From positions 1 through 51,638 of the forward strand of contig PWXV01000258.1 of NCBI GenBank assembly GCA_003568415.1: DNA of 51,638 bases, written 5' to 3'. The position numbers and the translations under genes are program-made. The notes below the pieces were generated by a model. The model was not told the origin of the DNA, made no database searches, and was given only the letters and a program-made list of their open reading frames with translations. Origin of the DNA: Ignavibacteriales bacterium (GTDB lineage: Bacteria; Bacteroidota; Ignavibacteria; T3Sed10-11). This document shows, in pieces, positions 33,184-42,755 of this stretch (within the stretch, counting starts at the first letter, position 1; the number at the start of each line of letters is the position of its first letter).

Positions 33184-35034
33184 ATGACAATGAGATCCGG
33201 ATTTTTAAGTTTTGTTTTCGTTTTAGCGGTTTTACTATTTTCAACCCCGGCGGCTGCCCAGGTCGATTTCGGCGGGGCATCGAGTGCCGATAAGCTGACG
33301 GTTGACACGTACCTTTCGGTTGATAACATACACCCCGGCTCGGAGTTTTATGCGGCGGTCGAGATGGATATCGAAGATAAATGGCATATCAATGCTCACA
33401 TTCCAACATTTGATTACCTTATCGGTACGGAGCTAAATTTACAGGAGAAAGACGGCATAGAAATTCTGGGTATGAGCTACCCGGAAGCTGTACAATATAG
33501 ATTCGCATTTGCTGATGATGAACTCGATGTATACGAAGGGGTGAGTTATATTTATTTGCACCTCAGAGCGTCCAGGGAGCTCGAACCCAGCGATTATACA
33601 CTTGAAGGAATGCTCCGTGTACAGGCTTGCGATGACGAAGTCTGTCTTGCACCGGGTAATAAAGAAGTGACGATTACACTTCCGGTTGTCGGTATGGACC
33701 AACCTGCGAATCAGATCAACCGGGATATTTTTTCCGATGAAGCGCTGGGTGCTATTGAATCGGATGTGCCGGAAGAAGTGTCCGACGATGTCGAGGAGTT
33801 CGCCGCATTGTTCGATGAAGGAAATCTCCTCATTGCATTCGGTGTCATATTCCTGATCGGACTTGCTCTGAACTTAACTCCCTGTGTGTATCCGATGCTC
33901 ACCGTGACGGTTTCGGTCTTCGGTGCGCAAACCGATACAAATACGAGACGCGTATTTTTTAAAGCGATTATGTATGTTCTCGGCATCGCGACGATGTACA
34001 GCGTGCTCGGGGTCATGGCAGCATTAAGCGGCGGTCTCTTTGGCGGGATATTGCAATCGACCTGGGTACTTCTCGGTATCGGTGTTTTATTCTTTCTGCT
34101 TGCGTTGAGTTTATTCGGTTTATATGAGCTTCAAGTGCCGTACTGGCTTACAAGTAAGCTGGGATCAGCCACGGGAAGAGCCGGTGAAAAATCGGGTGTT
34201 CTCGGTGTTTATATATCCGGTCTCGTCGTCGGTATCTTTGCCGCTCCGTGTATCGGACCGCCGATCATCGCACTGCTTGCGTTTGTAGGAGCGCGCGGCG
34301 ATGTGATGTTCGGATTTCTTGCATTCTTTATCCTGAGTCTCGGACTCGGTTTACCGTACCTTATTCTCGGGACGTTTTCCGGACTTCTCAGTAAGTTACC
34401 GAAATCCGGTTCGTGGATGGATTGGGTGAAGAAGGTGCTCGGTATCGTGCTGATCGGTGTCGGGTTCTTCTATATCTCATTGGCCTATAATCCTGAGTTG
34501 ATCTATTATCTGATTCCGTTGACGCTGTTTATCGGCGGCATTTATCTTGGCTTTATCGAACGCTCAACAACGAACGGAGCATATTTCCCATGGGTAAAAC
34601 GTGTTGTGGGTACGGCCGCGCTGGTCGGTGGTATTATGTTCTACATCGGCGGTCAGAAACCAAGCCTGGAATGGGAGGAGTATTCACAGAGCCGTGTCGA
34701 GGAGTCGCTTGCGAATAACCAACCGGTGGTTCTGTATTTCTCCGCAGACTGGTGTATACCGTGTCTCGAGCTTGACCGGATGACGTTTACCAATGATGAA
34801 GTTATTGACAGGATGCAGCAGTTTCGTCTGTTGAAAGTTGATCTCACAAACTTCGATTCACCCGAATCGGAAGAGGTGCGTCAGCGATACAATATCGCGG
34901 GTGTACCGACGGTGGTATTTCTCGATGAGACGGGAGAAGAGTATAATCCGATACGCATTGTCGGTTTTATCAATGCGAATGAGATGCTCGACCGGGTGGA
35001 TCGGATGCAGACAAAAATTGCAGCGGTAGATTAG
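33184..35034 (+). CDS. dsbD: Thiol:disulfide interchange protein DsbD
   Basis: A 616-residue three-domain protein that carries electrons from cytoplasmic thioredoxin to periplasmic thiols. A signal peptide (to about residue 25, AAAQV) leads to an N-terminal immunoglobulin-like domain with the Cys149/Cys154 pair. The central CcdA-like membrane domain (about 215-490) has Cys234 in TPCVYP and Cys356 in APCIGPP. The C-terminal thioredoxin domain has CIPC at 524-527. All six working cysteines are present. A ribosome site is found before ATG 33184; the next Met (residue 3) is an alternative. Function could include cytochrome c maturation or repair of oxidised envelope proteins. Confidence 0.93.
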   Translation: MTMRSGFLSFVFVLAVLLFSTPAAAQVDFGGASSADKLTVDTYLSVDNIHPGSEFYAAVEMDIEDKWHINAHIPTFDYLIGTELNLQEKDGIEILGMSYPEAVQYRFAFADDELDVYEGVSYIYLHLRASRELEPSDYTLEGMLRVQACDDEVCLAPGNKEVTITLPVVGMDQPANQINRDIFSDEALGAIESDVPEEVSDDVEEFAALFDEGNLLIAFGVIFLIGLALNLTPCVYPMLTVTVSVFGAQTDTNTRRVFFKAIMYVLGIATMYSVLGVMAALSGGLFGGILQSTWVLLGIGVLFFLLALSLFGLYELQVPYWLTSKLGSATGRAGEKSGVLGVYISGLVVGIFAAPCIGPPIIALLAFVGARGDVMFGFLAFFILSLGLGLPYLILGTFSGLLSKLPKSGSWMDWVKKVLGIVLIGVGFFYISLAYNPELIYYLIPLTLFIGGIYLGFIERSTTNGAYFPWVKRVVGTAALVGGIMFYIGGQKPSLEWEEYSQSRVEESLANNQPVVLYFSADWCIPCLELDRMTFTNDEVIDRMQQFRLLKVDLTNFDSPESEEVRQRYNIAGVPTVVFLDETGEEYNPIRIVGFINANEMLDRVDRMQTKIAAVD

Positions 35035-35068
35035 CGCATGTGATGGATGATGCTGAAATGGTATGTAT

Positions 35069-35101
35069 AGACCTGACAGGTTTTTAAAACCTGTCAGGTC
35101 T
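35069..35101. terminator. Perfect palindrome, copy 1 of a dispersed element
   Basis: Arms 35069-35084 and 35086-35101 are perfectly complementary over 16 bases around a single T. The core CCTGACAGGTTTT and its complement recur at 46612-46638. It lies 35 bases after dsbD and looks like a terminator and/or a REP-like repeat. The central T/A tract gives a U-run on either strand. Confidence 0.75.
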
Positions 35102-35248
35102 TATTTGATAAAGACATGAATTTAAAGATTTATTCTACCAGTTAAACATTCCTGTATTACCTCTAAAACTTGCTTTTAACCACAGAATTCCCGTAATTAT
35201 AAACAATTAACAATTCGTAACATACCACGAAAGGTATCAACGTTACTT

Positions 35249-36709
35249 ATGACCCAACACATTACCGACCTTGAACCACAACGACTTTACCATTACTTCC
35301 ACCAAATTAATCAAATACCACGTTGCTCCAAAAATGAACAAAAAGTAGGCGAGTATCTGCTCTCGCTCGCAAAAGAAAAGGGGCTGGAATCTGATATCGA
35401 TTCAACCGGCAACGTCGTAATACGGGTGCCGGCAACACCGGGCAAAGAACAAGCACCAACGGTTATTCTGCAAGGTCATACTGATATGGTATGCGAAAAG
35501 AATAAAGGAACCGAGCATGATTTTTCAAAGGATCCGATCAAGATGAAAGTTAACGGCGACTGGATTGAAGCAGAAGGCACAACGCTTGGCGCCGATAACG
35601 GTATCGGCGTCGCGGCTGCTCTGTCCGTTCTCGACGAAAAGGATGCCGTTCACGGTCCGCTTGAATTACTCTTTACAGTCGATGAAGAGACCGGTTTAAC
35701 CGGTGCGCAGTCTCTTAAACCCGATTTTCTTACAGGCAGAATGCTCATTAATATGGATTCAGAGGAAGAGGGCGAATTATATATTGGTTGTGCAGGTGGC
35801 AAGGATACACTCGGTGAATTTCCTGTTGAATATCAGGAGTTGAACGGTAACTATGTACCTGTTCGCATCACGGTGAACGGTTTGAAAGGCGGTCACTCGG
35901 GAATCGATATACATCTTGGGCGCGCAAATGCCGTCAAACTTCTGGCAAAGACACTTGAAAAAATATATGCTGGGGCACCCTTTCATATAGCATCAGTAGA
36001 AGGCGGCAGTAAACGTAATGCCATTCCCCGTGAAGCAGAGGCCGTTATATTTGTTAAACCAGAAACACTCGACTTTATTAAGGATATCACGGGCAGTTTA
36101 ACAAAAAGTTTTCGATCCGATTACTCGTCTACCGATCCCGGTCTTGAGATAAAGACGGAAGATGTTTCAGAGTCATTTAAAAAATTTTTCTCACTCGATG
36201 CAAGCTCGAAGTTAATCGCTTTGCTCGATGATCTCCCGCACGGTGTTATCGCAATGAGCGCCGATGTGCCCGGACTGGTAGAAACCTCCACCAATCTTGC
36301 AACCGTTTCTATGCAAGACGATAAGGTAATAATCGGCACAAGTCAACGCAGTTCAATCGACGCTGAACGCGATGCGACCGCCGATAAGATTGCTCACCAG
36401 ATGGCGGCTGCCGGTGCAGATGTGAAAAGTACTGACGGCTATCCGGGCTGGGAACCGAATCTCGATTCCAAAATATTACAGGTAACCAAGAGCATAGTTA
36501 CCCAATATTACGAAAAAGAACCTGCAGTAAAAGCTATTCATGCAGGCTTGGAATGCGGCATCATCGGCGAAAAATATCCCGGCATGGATATGATATCCTT
36601 CGGTCCGACTATTACCGGTCCACATTCACCAGACGAACGTGTACATATCCCATCGGTGAAGAACTTTTATACCTGTTTGTTGCTCATTCTAAAAAAACTT
36701 GCAGAATGA
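35249..36709 (+). CDS. pepD: Aminoacyl-histidine dipeptidase (peptidase D, M20C)
   Basis: A 486-residue di-zinc cytosolic dipeptidase acting on Xaa-His dipeptides such as carnosine-like substrates. Metal-binding motifs are in order: GHTDMVCEKN (near 79), GADNGIGVAAALSVL (near 116), and DEETGLTGAQ (near 145). The family lid domain with GLKGGHSGIDIHLGRANAV (near 212) contains the dimer-supplied His. The C-terminal AIHAGLECGIIGEKYP and GPTITGPHSPDE segments complete the site. The upstream 35102-35248 gap is AT-rich with no ribosome site seen. A link with histidine ammonia-lyase further on (both feed histidine degradation) is speculative. Confidence 0.93.
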   Translation: MTQHITDLEPQRLYHYFHQINQIPRCSKNEQKVGEYLLSLAKEKGLESDIDSTGNVVIRVPATPGKEQAPTVILQGHTDMVCEKNKGTEHDFSKDPIKMKVNGDWIEAEGTTLGADNGIGVAAALSVLDEKDAVHGPLELLFTVDEETGLTGAQSLKPDFLTGRMLINMDSEEEGELYIGCAGGKDTLGEFPVEYQELNGNYVPVRITVNGLKGGHSGIDIHLGRANAVKLLAKTLEKIYAGAPFHIASVEGGSKRNAIPREAEAVIFVKPETLDFIKDITGSLTKSFRSDYSSTDPGLEIKTEDVSESFKKFFSLDASSKLIALLDDLPHGVIAMSADVPGLVETSTNLATVSMQDDKVIIGTSQRSSIDAERDATADKIAHQMAAAGADVKSTDGYPGWEPNLDSKILQVTKSIVTQYYEKEPAVKAIHAGLECGIIGEKYPGMDMISFGPTITGPHSPDERVHIPSVKNFYTCLLLILKKLAE

Positions 36710-36779
36710 TAGCGTTGCGTTTCATAACGGAATAGCGTAACTTATTAGTTTGAAACTAACGCAGTAGCAGAAACCTGGT

Positions 36780-39629
36780 ATGAGCACGACAAACGTAGAG
36801 AAAGATACGATCGTACGGACATCGATCGCCGCAGAGAAAAAGATTCGCATTCGGGGGGCGCGGGTACATAACCTCAAGAACATTTCGCTTGAACTGCCGC
36901 GCAACAAGCTGATCGTTGTTACCGGTGTCAGCGGATCCGGAAAATCATCACTTGCATTCGATACGATATATGCGGAGGGACAACGCCGGTACGTTGAATC
37001 TCTTTCCGCATATGCACGTCAATTCCTCGAACGAATGGAGAAACCGGATCTCGACTTTGTCGATGGGATCAGTCCGGCAGTTGCGATCGAACAAAAAACC
37101 AGTACACGAAATCCACGCTCCACTGTCGGAACCACGACGGAGCTATATGACTATCTGCGGCTCTTGTTCGGACGCATCGGAAAAATTTATTGTCATAATT
37201 GTGAACGTCTTGTTGTACGGGATACGGTCCCGGTTATTTTGCAAGAACTCCGGCTGGAAAAACCCGGTACTCGTTTTTATATCCTCTTTCGTCCCCATAA
37301 AGAAAAGGATATGCCGTTCAGCGAGGTGCTGCAATTGTTGCAGGAGGATGGATTCACTCGCTTCTTGTATGACAATGAAGTGAAAGATGTCAGTGAACTT
37401 GATCCGAAAAAACTGAAACACGATAACCCGCCGCTTGTACTGGTCGACCGTCTCATATGGCGGGGTGAAGAGACCGAGTCCCGCATAGCCGATTCAATAG
37501 AAATTGCGTACAATCACGGTGATGCGTCTGCGATAATTCATTTTGTCGATGATAACCGTCGGTTACATTTCAGTCAGCGGTATGAATGTTCATATTGTAA
37601 AATACCGTATGATGAACCCGAACCTCGATTGTTCTCGTTTAATAATCCGTTCGGTGCATGTCCCGAATGTCAGGGATTCGGCAGGGCGATGGGAATCGAT
37701 ATGGATAAAGTTGTACCTGATAAAGAAAAAACACTGCGTGAAGGAGCAGTACATCCGTGGACGTTTCCCAAGTTTCGTGAAAATCTTCGTTCATTGCTGC
37801 GCGTTGCCGATGATGCCGGCATCCCGGTCGATATTCCGTTCAGAGAACTCTCTGAAAAGCATATCGATATATTACATAAGGGATATGGTTCGTTCGACGG
37901 GTTGAACGGATTTTTCAGAAAACTTGAGAAGAAAACATACAAGATACATTATCGTGTTTTATTAAGCCGCTATCGTGGCTATACCCGATGTCCCGGTTGT
38001 AGCGGTGCGCGCCTCCGCAAAGAAGCCCGGATCGTGAGAATCGGCAACAGGGATTATGGCACCGATAGAACAATCGGTGAGATTGTGCGTATGTCGATTG
38101 GCGGAGCGCTTGATTATTTCAGGAAACTTCAACTGGAAGAATTTGAAAAAGGTGTTGCGGCACGTATACTGGAAGAGATTACACGCCGGCTGGATTATTT
38201 AAACGAAGTCGGTATAGGATATCTTACGCTTGACCGTTTATCGAATACTTTATCCGGCGGTGAATCACAGCGTATTAATCTCGCTACAGCACTCGGGTCG
38301 TCGCTCGTCGGCTCATTGTATGTACTTGATGAACCGAGTATCGGATTGCATCCCCGGGATAACGAAAAACTTATCGGTATATTAAAAAGGCTAAGCGATA
38401 CGGGTAATACGGTACTTGTCGTGGAACACGACGAAGCGATGATTCGGTCTGCAGATCATATTGTCGATATGGGACCGCGTGCGGGTGAAGGGGGTGGAGA
38501 GGTGGTATTCTCCGGCCCGTCTAATGTATTACTGCAGAATAACACATCATCGTTAACGGCAGCATACCTTACCGGTAAGAAAAATATACCTGTCCCCGAT
38601 CCGTCAAAACGACGGGGCCCTGCATCGAGAGAACTTATTCTTACCGGTGCACAGGAAAATAATCTGAAAAATATAACCGTGCGTGTACCGCTGCACAGAT
38701 TTGTGTGTGTGACGGGAGTAAGCGGATCGGGAAAAAGTACGTTGGTCCATAATATTATCTATGCTGGACTCCGGAAAATTAAAGGTGATTATAACGGTGA
38801 AGTCGGAGCGTATACATCAATGAAAGGTGATGAGGTTATCGATCATGTCGAAATGGTCGACCAATCGCCGATCGGCAGAACACCCAGATCAAATGCGGTG
38901 ACGTATGTGAAGGCATTCGATGTCATCCGCGATATGTTTGCTTCCACACATCAGTCGCGTGTGCGCGGGTACAAACCGGGACATTTCTCGTTTAACGTGC
39001 CGGGCGGCAGATGCGACGAGTGCGAAGGTGACGGCTATGTGAAAATTGAAATGCAATTTTTACCGGATATATACCTCACCTGTGAAAGTTGTAAAGGTAA
39101 ACGCTACAAGAAAGAGGTGCTCGGCATCAAATGGCAGGGATTCACTATAGATGATATTCTTTCGATGACAGTGCGGGATGCACTAACGGAATTTCGAAAA
39201 CATAAGCAGGTGCAGAAAGTCGTAAAACGTCTGCAGGTTCTGGATGATGTCGGGTTAGGGTATCTCCGTCTCGGGCAGCCAGCAACAACACTCAGTGGTG
39301 GTGAAGCACAGCGTGTGAAATTAGCAGCTCATTTGTTGGAGCGTGAGAAGAGTGACCATACGCTATTTATCCTTGATGAACCGACGACGGGATTACATTT
39401 CGATGATATTGCAAAATTGTTGGATTGTTTTGAACAACTCATTGCGGCCGGGCATTCGATACTGGTGATCGAACATAATATGGAAGTAATAAAGAGTGCA
39501 GATTATATCGTAGATCTTGGCCCGGGTGGTGGCGATGCAGGCGGCAATATCGTGGCCGAAGGAACACCGGAAGAAATTGTAGCTATACAATCGTCGGAGA
39601 CGGGAAGAATATTGAAGAGATATCTGTAA
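36780..39629 (+). CDS. uvrA: Excinuclease ABC subunit A
   Basis: A 949-residue nucleotide excision repair ATPase that finds damaged DNA with UvrB. Two ABC modules are visible: Walker [10 protein letters not shown] near 49-57 and GVSGSGKST near 645, with signature LSGGESQR near 490 and LSGGEAQR near 838. Zinc-binding Cys pairs occur in [11 protein letters not shown]...CPECQGFG and in CDECEGDGY...CESCKGK, and an extra CHNCER near 142. The sequence [18 protein letters not shown] and the [14 protein letters not shown] block are strongly conserved UvrA marks. It begins at ATG 36780 and is followed 33 bases later by an exported protein gene. Confidence 0.97.
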   Translation: MSTTNVEKDTIVRTSIAAEKKIRIRGARVHNLKNISLELPRNKLIVVTGVSGSGKSSLAFDTIYAEGQRRYVESLSAYARQFLERMEKPDLDFVDGISPAVAIEQKTSTRNPRSTVGTTTELYDYLRLLFGRIGKIYCHNCERLVVRDTVPVILQELRLEKPGTRFYILFRPHKEKDMPFSEVLQLLQEDGFTRFLYDNEVKDVSELDPKKLKHDNPPLVLVDRLIWRGEETESRIADSIEIAYNHGDASAIIHFVDDNRRLHFSQRYECSYCKIPYDEPEPRLFSFNNPFGACPECQGFGRAMGIDMDKVVPDKEKTLREGAVHPWTFPKFRENLRSLLRVADDAGIPVDIPFRELSEKHIDILHKGYGSFDGLNGFFRKLEKKTYKIHYRVLLSRYRGYTRCPGCSGARLRKEARIVRIGNRDYGTDRTIGEIVRMSIGGALDYFRKLQLEEFEKGVAARILEEITRRLDYLNEVGIGYLTLDRLSNTLSGGESQRINLATALGSSLVGSLYVLDEPSIGLHPRDNEKLIGILKRLSDTGNTVLVVEHDEAMIRSADHIVDMGPRAGEGGGEVVFSGPSNVLLQNNTSSLTAAYLTGKKNIPVPDPSKRRGPASRELILTGAQENNLKNITVRVPLHRFVCVTGVSGSGKSTLVHNIIYAGLRKIKGDYNGEVGAYTSMKGDEVIDHVEMVDQSPIGRTPRSNAVTYVKAFDVIRDMFASTHQSRVRGYKPGHFSFNVPGGRCDECEGDGYVKIEMQFLPDIYLTCESCKGKRYKKEVLGIKWQGFTIDDILSMTVRDALTEFRKHKQVQKVVKRLQVLDDVGLGYLRLGQPATTLSGGEAQRVKLAAHLLEREKSDHTLFILDEPTTGLHFDDIAKLLDCFEQLIAAGHSILVIEHNMEVIKSADYIVDLGPGGGDAGGNIVAEGTPEEIVAIQSSETGRILKRYL

Positions 39630-39662
39630 TATGGCATACAATGAAAAAAATATGGAGAAACT

Positions 39663-40169
39663 ATGAGACGTCTATTCCTGATTATGATATTGGTATTACT
39701 AAGTATACCGGCAATTCACGCACAGGATTTTCCCCGTGCCGAAGGTATTCAACCAGCAAGGGGACTCTTTGGAATGGGATTGATAGTCGGTGAACCGAGC
39801 GGGTTGAGTGCAAAGTACTGGCTTAGAGCCGACCGTGCAATTGATTTTGCATTCGGGGCATCGTTCCTGACGGATTTCAGAGCGCACGCAACATATCTTT
39901 ATCACGTTGATGCCTTCGATCATCAGCGTGTTCCGTTATATTATGGTATTGGTGGCAGCATAGCAGGCAGAACCGGACGCGTTGCTGAATTCGGAAGCGA
40001 TACCCGGCGAGACCGGGTGGGACTTGGTGTGCGCGGTGCAATCGGCGTATCGTATCTTATTCCAACTGCGCCTTTTGATTTATTCATTGAATTTGGAAGC
40101 GTGCTTATCGTATTTCCCCCGGCAGCACTTGATATCGATCTCTCGATCGGTGCCAGGTATTATTTTTAA
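39663..40169 (+). CDS. Small predicted outer-membrane beta-barrel protein
   Basis: A 168-residue protein with a signal peptide (RLFLIMILVLLSIPAIHA, cut before QDF). The mature part has amphipathic strands with many Gly and aromatic residues and ends in the aromatic ...LSIGARYYF, the typical terminal strand of outer-membrane barrels. GLSAKYWL and GIGGSIAGRTGRV are strand-turn patterns. A GGAGA ribosome site precedes the ATG. No family name can be given. It faces another predicted barrel protein across a long terminator. Confidence 0.65.
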   Translation: MRRLFLIMILVLLSIPAIHAQDFPRAEGIQPARGLFGMGLIVGEPSGLSAKYWLRADRAIDFAFGASFLTDFRAHATYLYHVDAFDHQRVPLYYGIGGSIAGRTGRVAEFGSDTRRDRVGLGVRGAIGVSYLIPTAPFDLFIEFGSVLIVFPPAALDIDLSIGARYYF

Positions 40170-40242
40170 AGTTCCCGGTGGTGTGTGATGGGTATCACAG
40201 ATAGATGCGACCTGTATAGTTAGATTACAAATATAAAATAAA

Positions 40243-40296
40243 AAACCCTCAATGCTTCACAGAACTAAGGGGAGGTTCTGTGAAGCTTGAGGGTTT
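40243..40296. terminator. Very long bidirectional terminator hairpin
   Basis: Arm 40243-40265 pairs with 40275-40296 over 22 base pairs with one bulged T (40253) and a 9-base loop. It is followed by GTTTTT on the + strand and preceded by an A-run, so it works for either direction between the convergent genes ending at 40169 and 40327. Confidence 0.88.
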
Positions 40297-40326
40297 GTTT
40301 TTACTATTAATCTTACAGATATATAC

Positions 40327-40989
40327 CTACCGTGCCATTCCGAAAGTGAACGTAATAAAAAACCCGCCAAATTGTTTTTTCCGGATATCACTATGCTTTT
40401 CGACTTCACCGCCGGGGCCATAGAGGTTGCCATCCATACTTGGAATTCCGCTAAAGTATGGTACATAGTAATATCTGAAATTAATTCCTACAAGATTCGA
40501 AGGATCCGATCCGACATACGCACCTGCGCCGATAAATCCGCCGATTGTATAATGTGCTTTACCGTAGCCCAGTGCATTGAAGAAGCTCCGCTCATATGGT
40601 GTGGCATATATCATGCTTGGTCCGATACCCGCACTCAGGAACGGTCTGAAATTATCCATAATCTGATCTTTGAAAAGGCGGTATTGAGCACCGATATGCA
40701 GCGGTATCACCAGGAAACGATTGAGCTTACCCGGTACGATTGTTTGTCCTGTCCAGGGATCATAAAACTCGACCTCCCGGCCGTCTTTGGCTTCGGATAC
40801 GGATAGGTTTAAAAAACCTGCTATTGTGGGGGTAAATTCACGCCAGTAAAATCCACCCGCACCGATCCCTCCATCCGAGACCAGAATGTCAAAACCCCAG
40901 GCATTTCGCAAATCGTCGCCAAACTCACTCGATTGTGAAAATACCGGATATGCTATAAATAGCAATAAAAATCCGAATAGCCATCTCAT
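40327..40989 (-). CDS. Exported predicted outer-membrane protein
   Basis: A 220-residue protein with a signal peptide (LFGFLLLFIAYPVFS, cut near SQSS). The mature part has beta-hairpin character: AGGFYWREFTPTIAGFLNLS, GIGPSMIYATPYERSFF, and GGFIGAGAYVGSDPSNLVGINFRYYY. A Gly-rich acidic turn GNLYGPGGEVEKHSD lies near the C-terminus. It ends GGFFITFTFGMAR, strand-like but with a basic final residue. No known family recognised. It is transcribed toward the + strand barrel gene and ends at the shared terminator. Confidence 0.6.
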   Translation of the reverse strand: MRWLFGFLLLFIAYPVFSQSSEFGDDLRNAWGFDILVSDGGIGAGGFYWREFTPTIAGFLNLSVSEAKDGREVEFYDPWTGQTIVPGKLNRFLVIPLHIGAQYRLFKDQIMDNFRPFLSAGIGPSMIYATPYERSFFNALGYGKAHYTIGGFIGAGAYVGSDPSNLVGINFRYYYVPYFSGIPSMDGNLYGPGGEVEKHSDIRKKQFGGFFITFTFGMAR

Positions 40990-41068
40990 AATTATTCCTT
41001 TCCCGCAAAGTACTTTCTTCTAACAACCTTTCATAGTATAAGGTAGTTCCTCTTTTCGAGAAATTCAA

Positions 41069-42250
41069 CTATGTCGCCCTGAATACGAACAATTTTAAAT
41101 ACAGTGTTTCCGGCATATATGGTGAGACGGGATGATCGTACGAGGCACCTCTGCGTTCAAGTAATTGCAGCGCTTTTTGATTGCGATGAGCGGCATGCGT
41201 CACGGTGTGGAAAAGTGCGTCCTCGCTGATGTGGTATGAACAACACGCCGTCACAAGATATCCGCCCGGCTTGAGTATTTTAAATGCATTATCGTGAATT
41301 GCGCGGTATGCCTGCAGTGCAGGCCCTACATTTTTTTTCGATCGTGTAAACGAAGGCGGATCGAGTATTATCAGATCAAAAAGTTTTGATTTTCCGGCAA
41401 ATCCGGTGAGCGCTTTTTCTGCATCGCTGCATATAAATTCAATGCGGTCATCGAGTTTGTTAAGTCGTGCATTTTCCTGTGCCCGTTGAATTGCACTCTG
41501 CGATGAATCCACAGCGGTCACCAAGCGTGCACCGCCGGCTGCCGCATTGAGTGCAAAACCGCCGTCATAACAATAGCAATCAAGAACATCGAGATCGGAA
41601 GCATATGACCGTATCATAAAATGATTCATACGTTGATCGAGAAACCAACCGGTTTTTTGTCCTTGTATAATATCAATTGCATAGGTGAGATCATACATTG
41701 TTATATGCAGGGGAGGATTTGGTAATGTCCCGCGTGCGACCTGTGTTTCGAGTGGCAAATGCTCTAATTCACGAAGATGCGTTTCGTTCTTTTCAAAAAT
41801 TGCCGACGGTTTTACTACCGATTCGAGGACATCGTATATAAGCATTTTGATTCGTTCCATGCCCGCCGAAACAATTTGTACCACAACTACCGGACCGTAC
41901 CGGTCGACGATCAAGCCGGGCAGATAATCACTTTCACCGTTTACAACACGAAATGTTTTCGAGCCGGGGAACATATGTAATCTATGCTGCAGTGCCGATT
42001 CTATTCGTGATTTGAAAAAGTTGAAATCAATCGACTCTTCTCTCCGGGTAATCAATCTGACGGCGATCAATGAGTGAGGATTATAAAACCCTTTCCCGAG
42101 CGGCATGCCATCGTTGCGCAGCACGGTTACTATATCACCCGTTGCGGCTTCACCTTCAATCGATTGAATTTCATTGCTGAAAATCCACTGATGGCCGCCT
42201 ATGACACGATGATGTTCCTTTGGTTTAAGTGTTACGAGAGAGTGTTTCAC
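41069..42250 (-). CDS. rlmI: 23S rRNA cytosine methyltransferase, RlmI family
   Basis: A 393-residue SAM-dependent methyltransferase. An N-terminal PUA domain (1-75; LKPKEHHRVIGGHQWIFSNEI) binds RNA. A linker domain has DRYGPVVVVQI and GWFLDQRMNH. The Rossmann domain holds the SAM loop LDCYCYDGGFALNAAA and VTAVDSSQSAI, then the catalytic DLIILDPPSF block. Layout and length match RlmI (m5C1962 of 23S rRNA) or its close relatives. It starts 6 bases after sixA and is the last gene of a four-gene operon. Confidence 0.88.
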   Translation of the reverse strand: MKHSLVTLKPKEHHRVIGGHQWIFSNEIQSIEGEAATGDIVTVLRNDGMPLGKGFYNPHSLIAVRLITRREESIDFNFFKSRIESALQHRLHMFPGSKTFRVVNGESDYLPGLIVDRYGPVVVVQIVSAGMERIKMLIYDVLESVVKPSAIFEKNETHLRELEHLPLETQVARGTLPNPPLHITMYDLTYAIDIIQGQKTGWFLDQRMNHFMIRSYASDLDVLDCYCYDGGFALNAAAGGARLVTAVDSSQSAIQRAQENARLNKLDDRIEFICSDAEKALTGFAGKSKLFDLIILDPPSFTRSKKNVGPALQAYRAIHDNAFKILKPGGYLVTACCSYHISEDALFHTVTHAAHRNQKALQLLERRGASYDHPVSPYMPETLYLKLFVFRAT

Positions 42251-42256
42251 GATTGT

Positions 42257-42751
42257 TTATTGCTTAAGTGAGCCGATTATTTTTGCAAGGACAATCGGCG
42301 GCAGTATCCATTCAAGGCTACCGCGAATATGACGGGTATACTCGGCGATAAAGACTTTCGCCAGACTCCCTTTTTTGATTGTGATAAAACTTTGTTCATC
42401 ACCGCTGATTAACCGCGATATGGTCCGGCTGATGAGGGGTTCATGGCCTACCAGTAATACCGATGATTTGTGTGTATCTTTGAGTAACTGAATTAAATCG
42501 TCGCAATTACCCGGAGGGGTTAGCGGAGAACACGATCCAATTTCGATAGTTGTGTGTAATACTTCCTGGATAATTGTAGCCGTCTCCCGGGCACGCGGAA
42601 GATTACTACACAAGATCTGATCGAATCGAATTTCAAGCGCTTTTATTGCGAATGCTATCTTCTTAACCGATTCTATACCCGTTGATGTTAAAACCGAGTC
42701 ATCTGAAAATGCCGGTTCCGCTTCACCATGACGCAGAAAGTACAGGTCCAT
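42257..42751 (-). CDS. sixA: Phosphohistidine phosphatase SixA
   Basis: A 164-residue histidine phosphatase that removes phosphate from phosphohistidine in relay proteins. The RHG motif is at residues 7-9 (FLRHGEAEP) and gives the catalytic His8. The second half has SVLLVGHEPLISRTISRLI with the other active-site His. Size is that of SixA, without extra domains. It lies between add and rlmI with spacings of 4 and 6 bases. In E. coli, SixA acts on PTS proteins, so the EIIA-HPr-EI fusion in this window is a possible target; that is inference. Confidence 0.88.
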   Translation of the reverse strand: MDLYFLRHGEAEPAFSDDSVLTSTGIESVKKIAFAIKALEIRFDQILCSNLPRARETATIIQEVLHTTIEIGSCSPLTPPGNCDDLIQLLKDTHKSSVLLVGHEPLISRTISRLISGDEQSFITIKKGSLAKVFIAEYTRHIRGSLEWILPPIVLAKIIGSLKQ

Positions 42752-42755
42752 TGTT

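Noticed and set aside
40372-40806. + strand open frame opposite the exported protein at 40327-40989
   Set aside because: No start signal and no domain; the opposite strand has a signal peptide and strand pattern.
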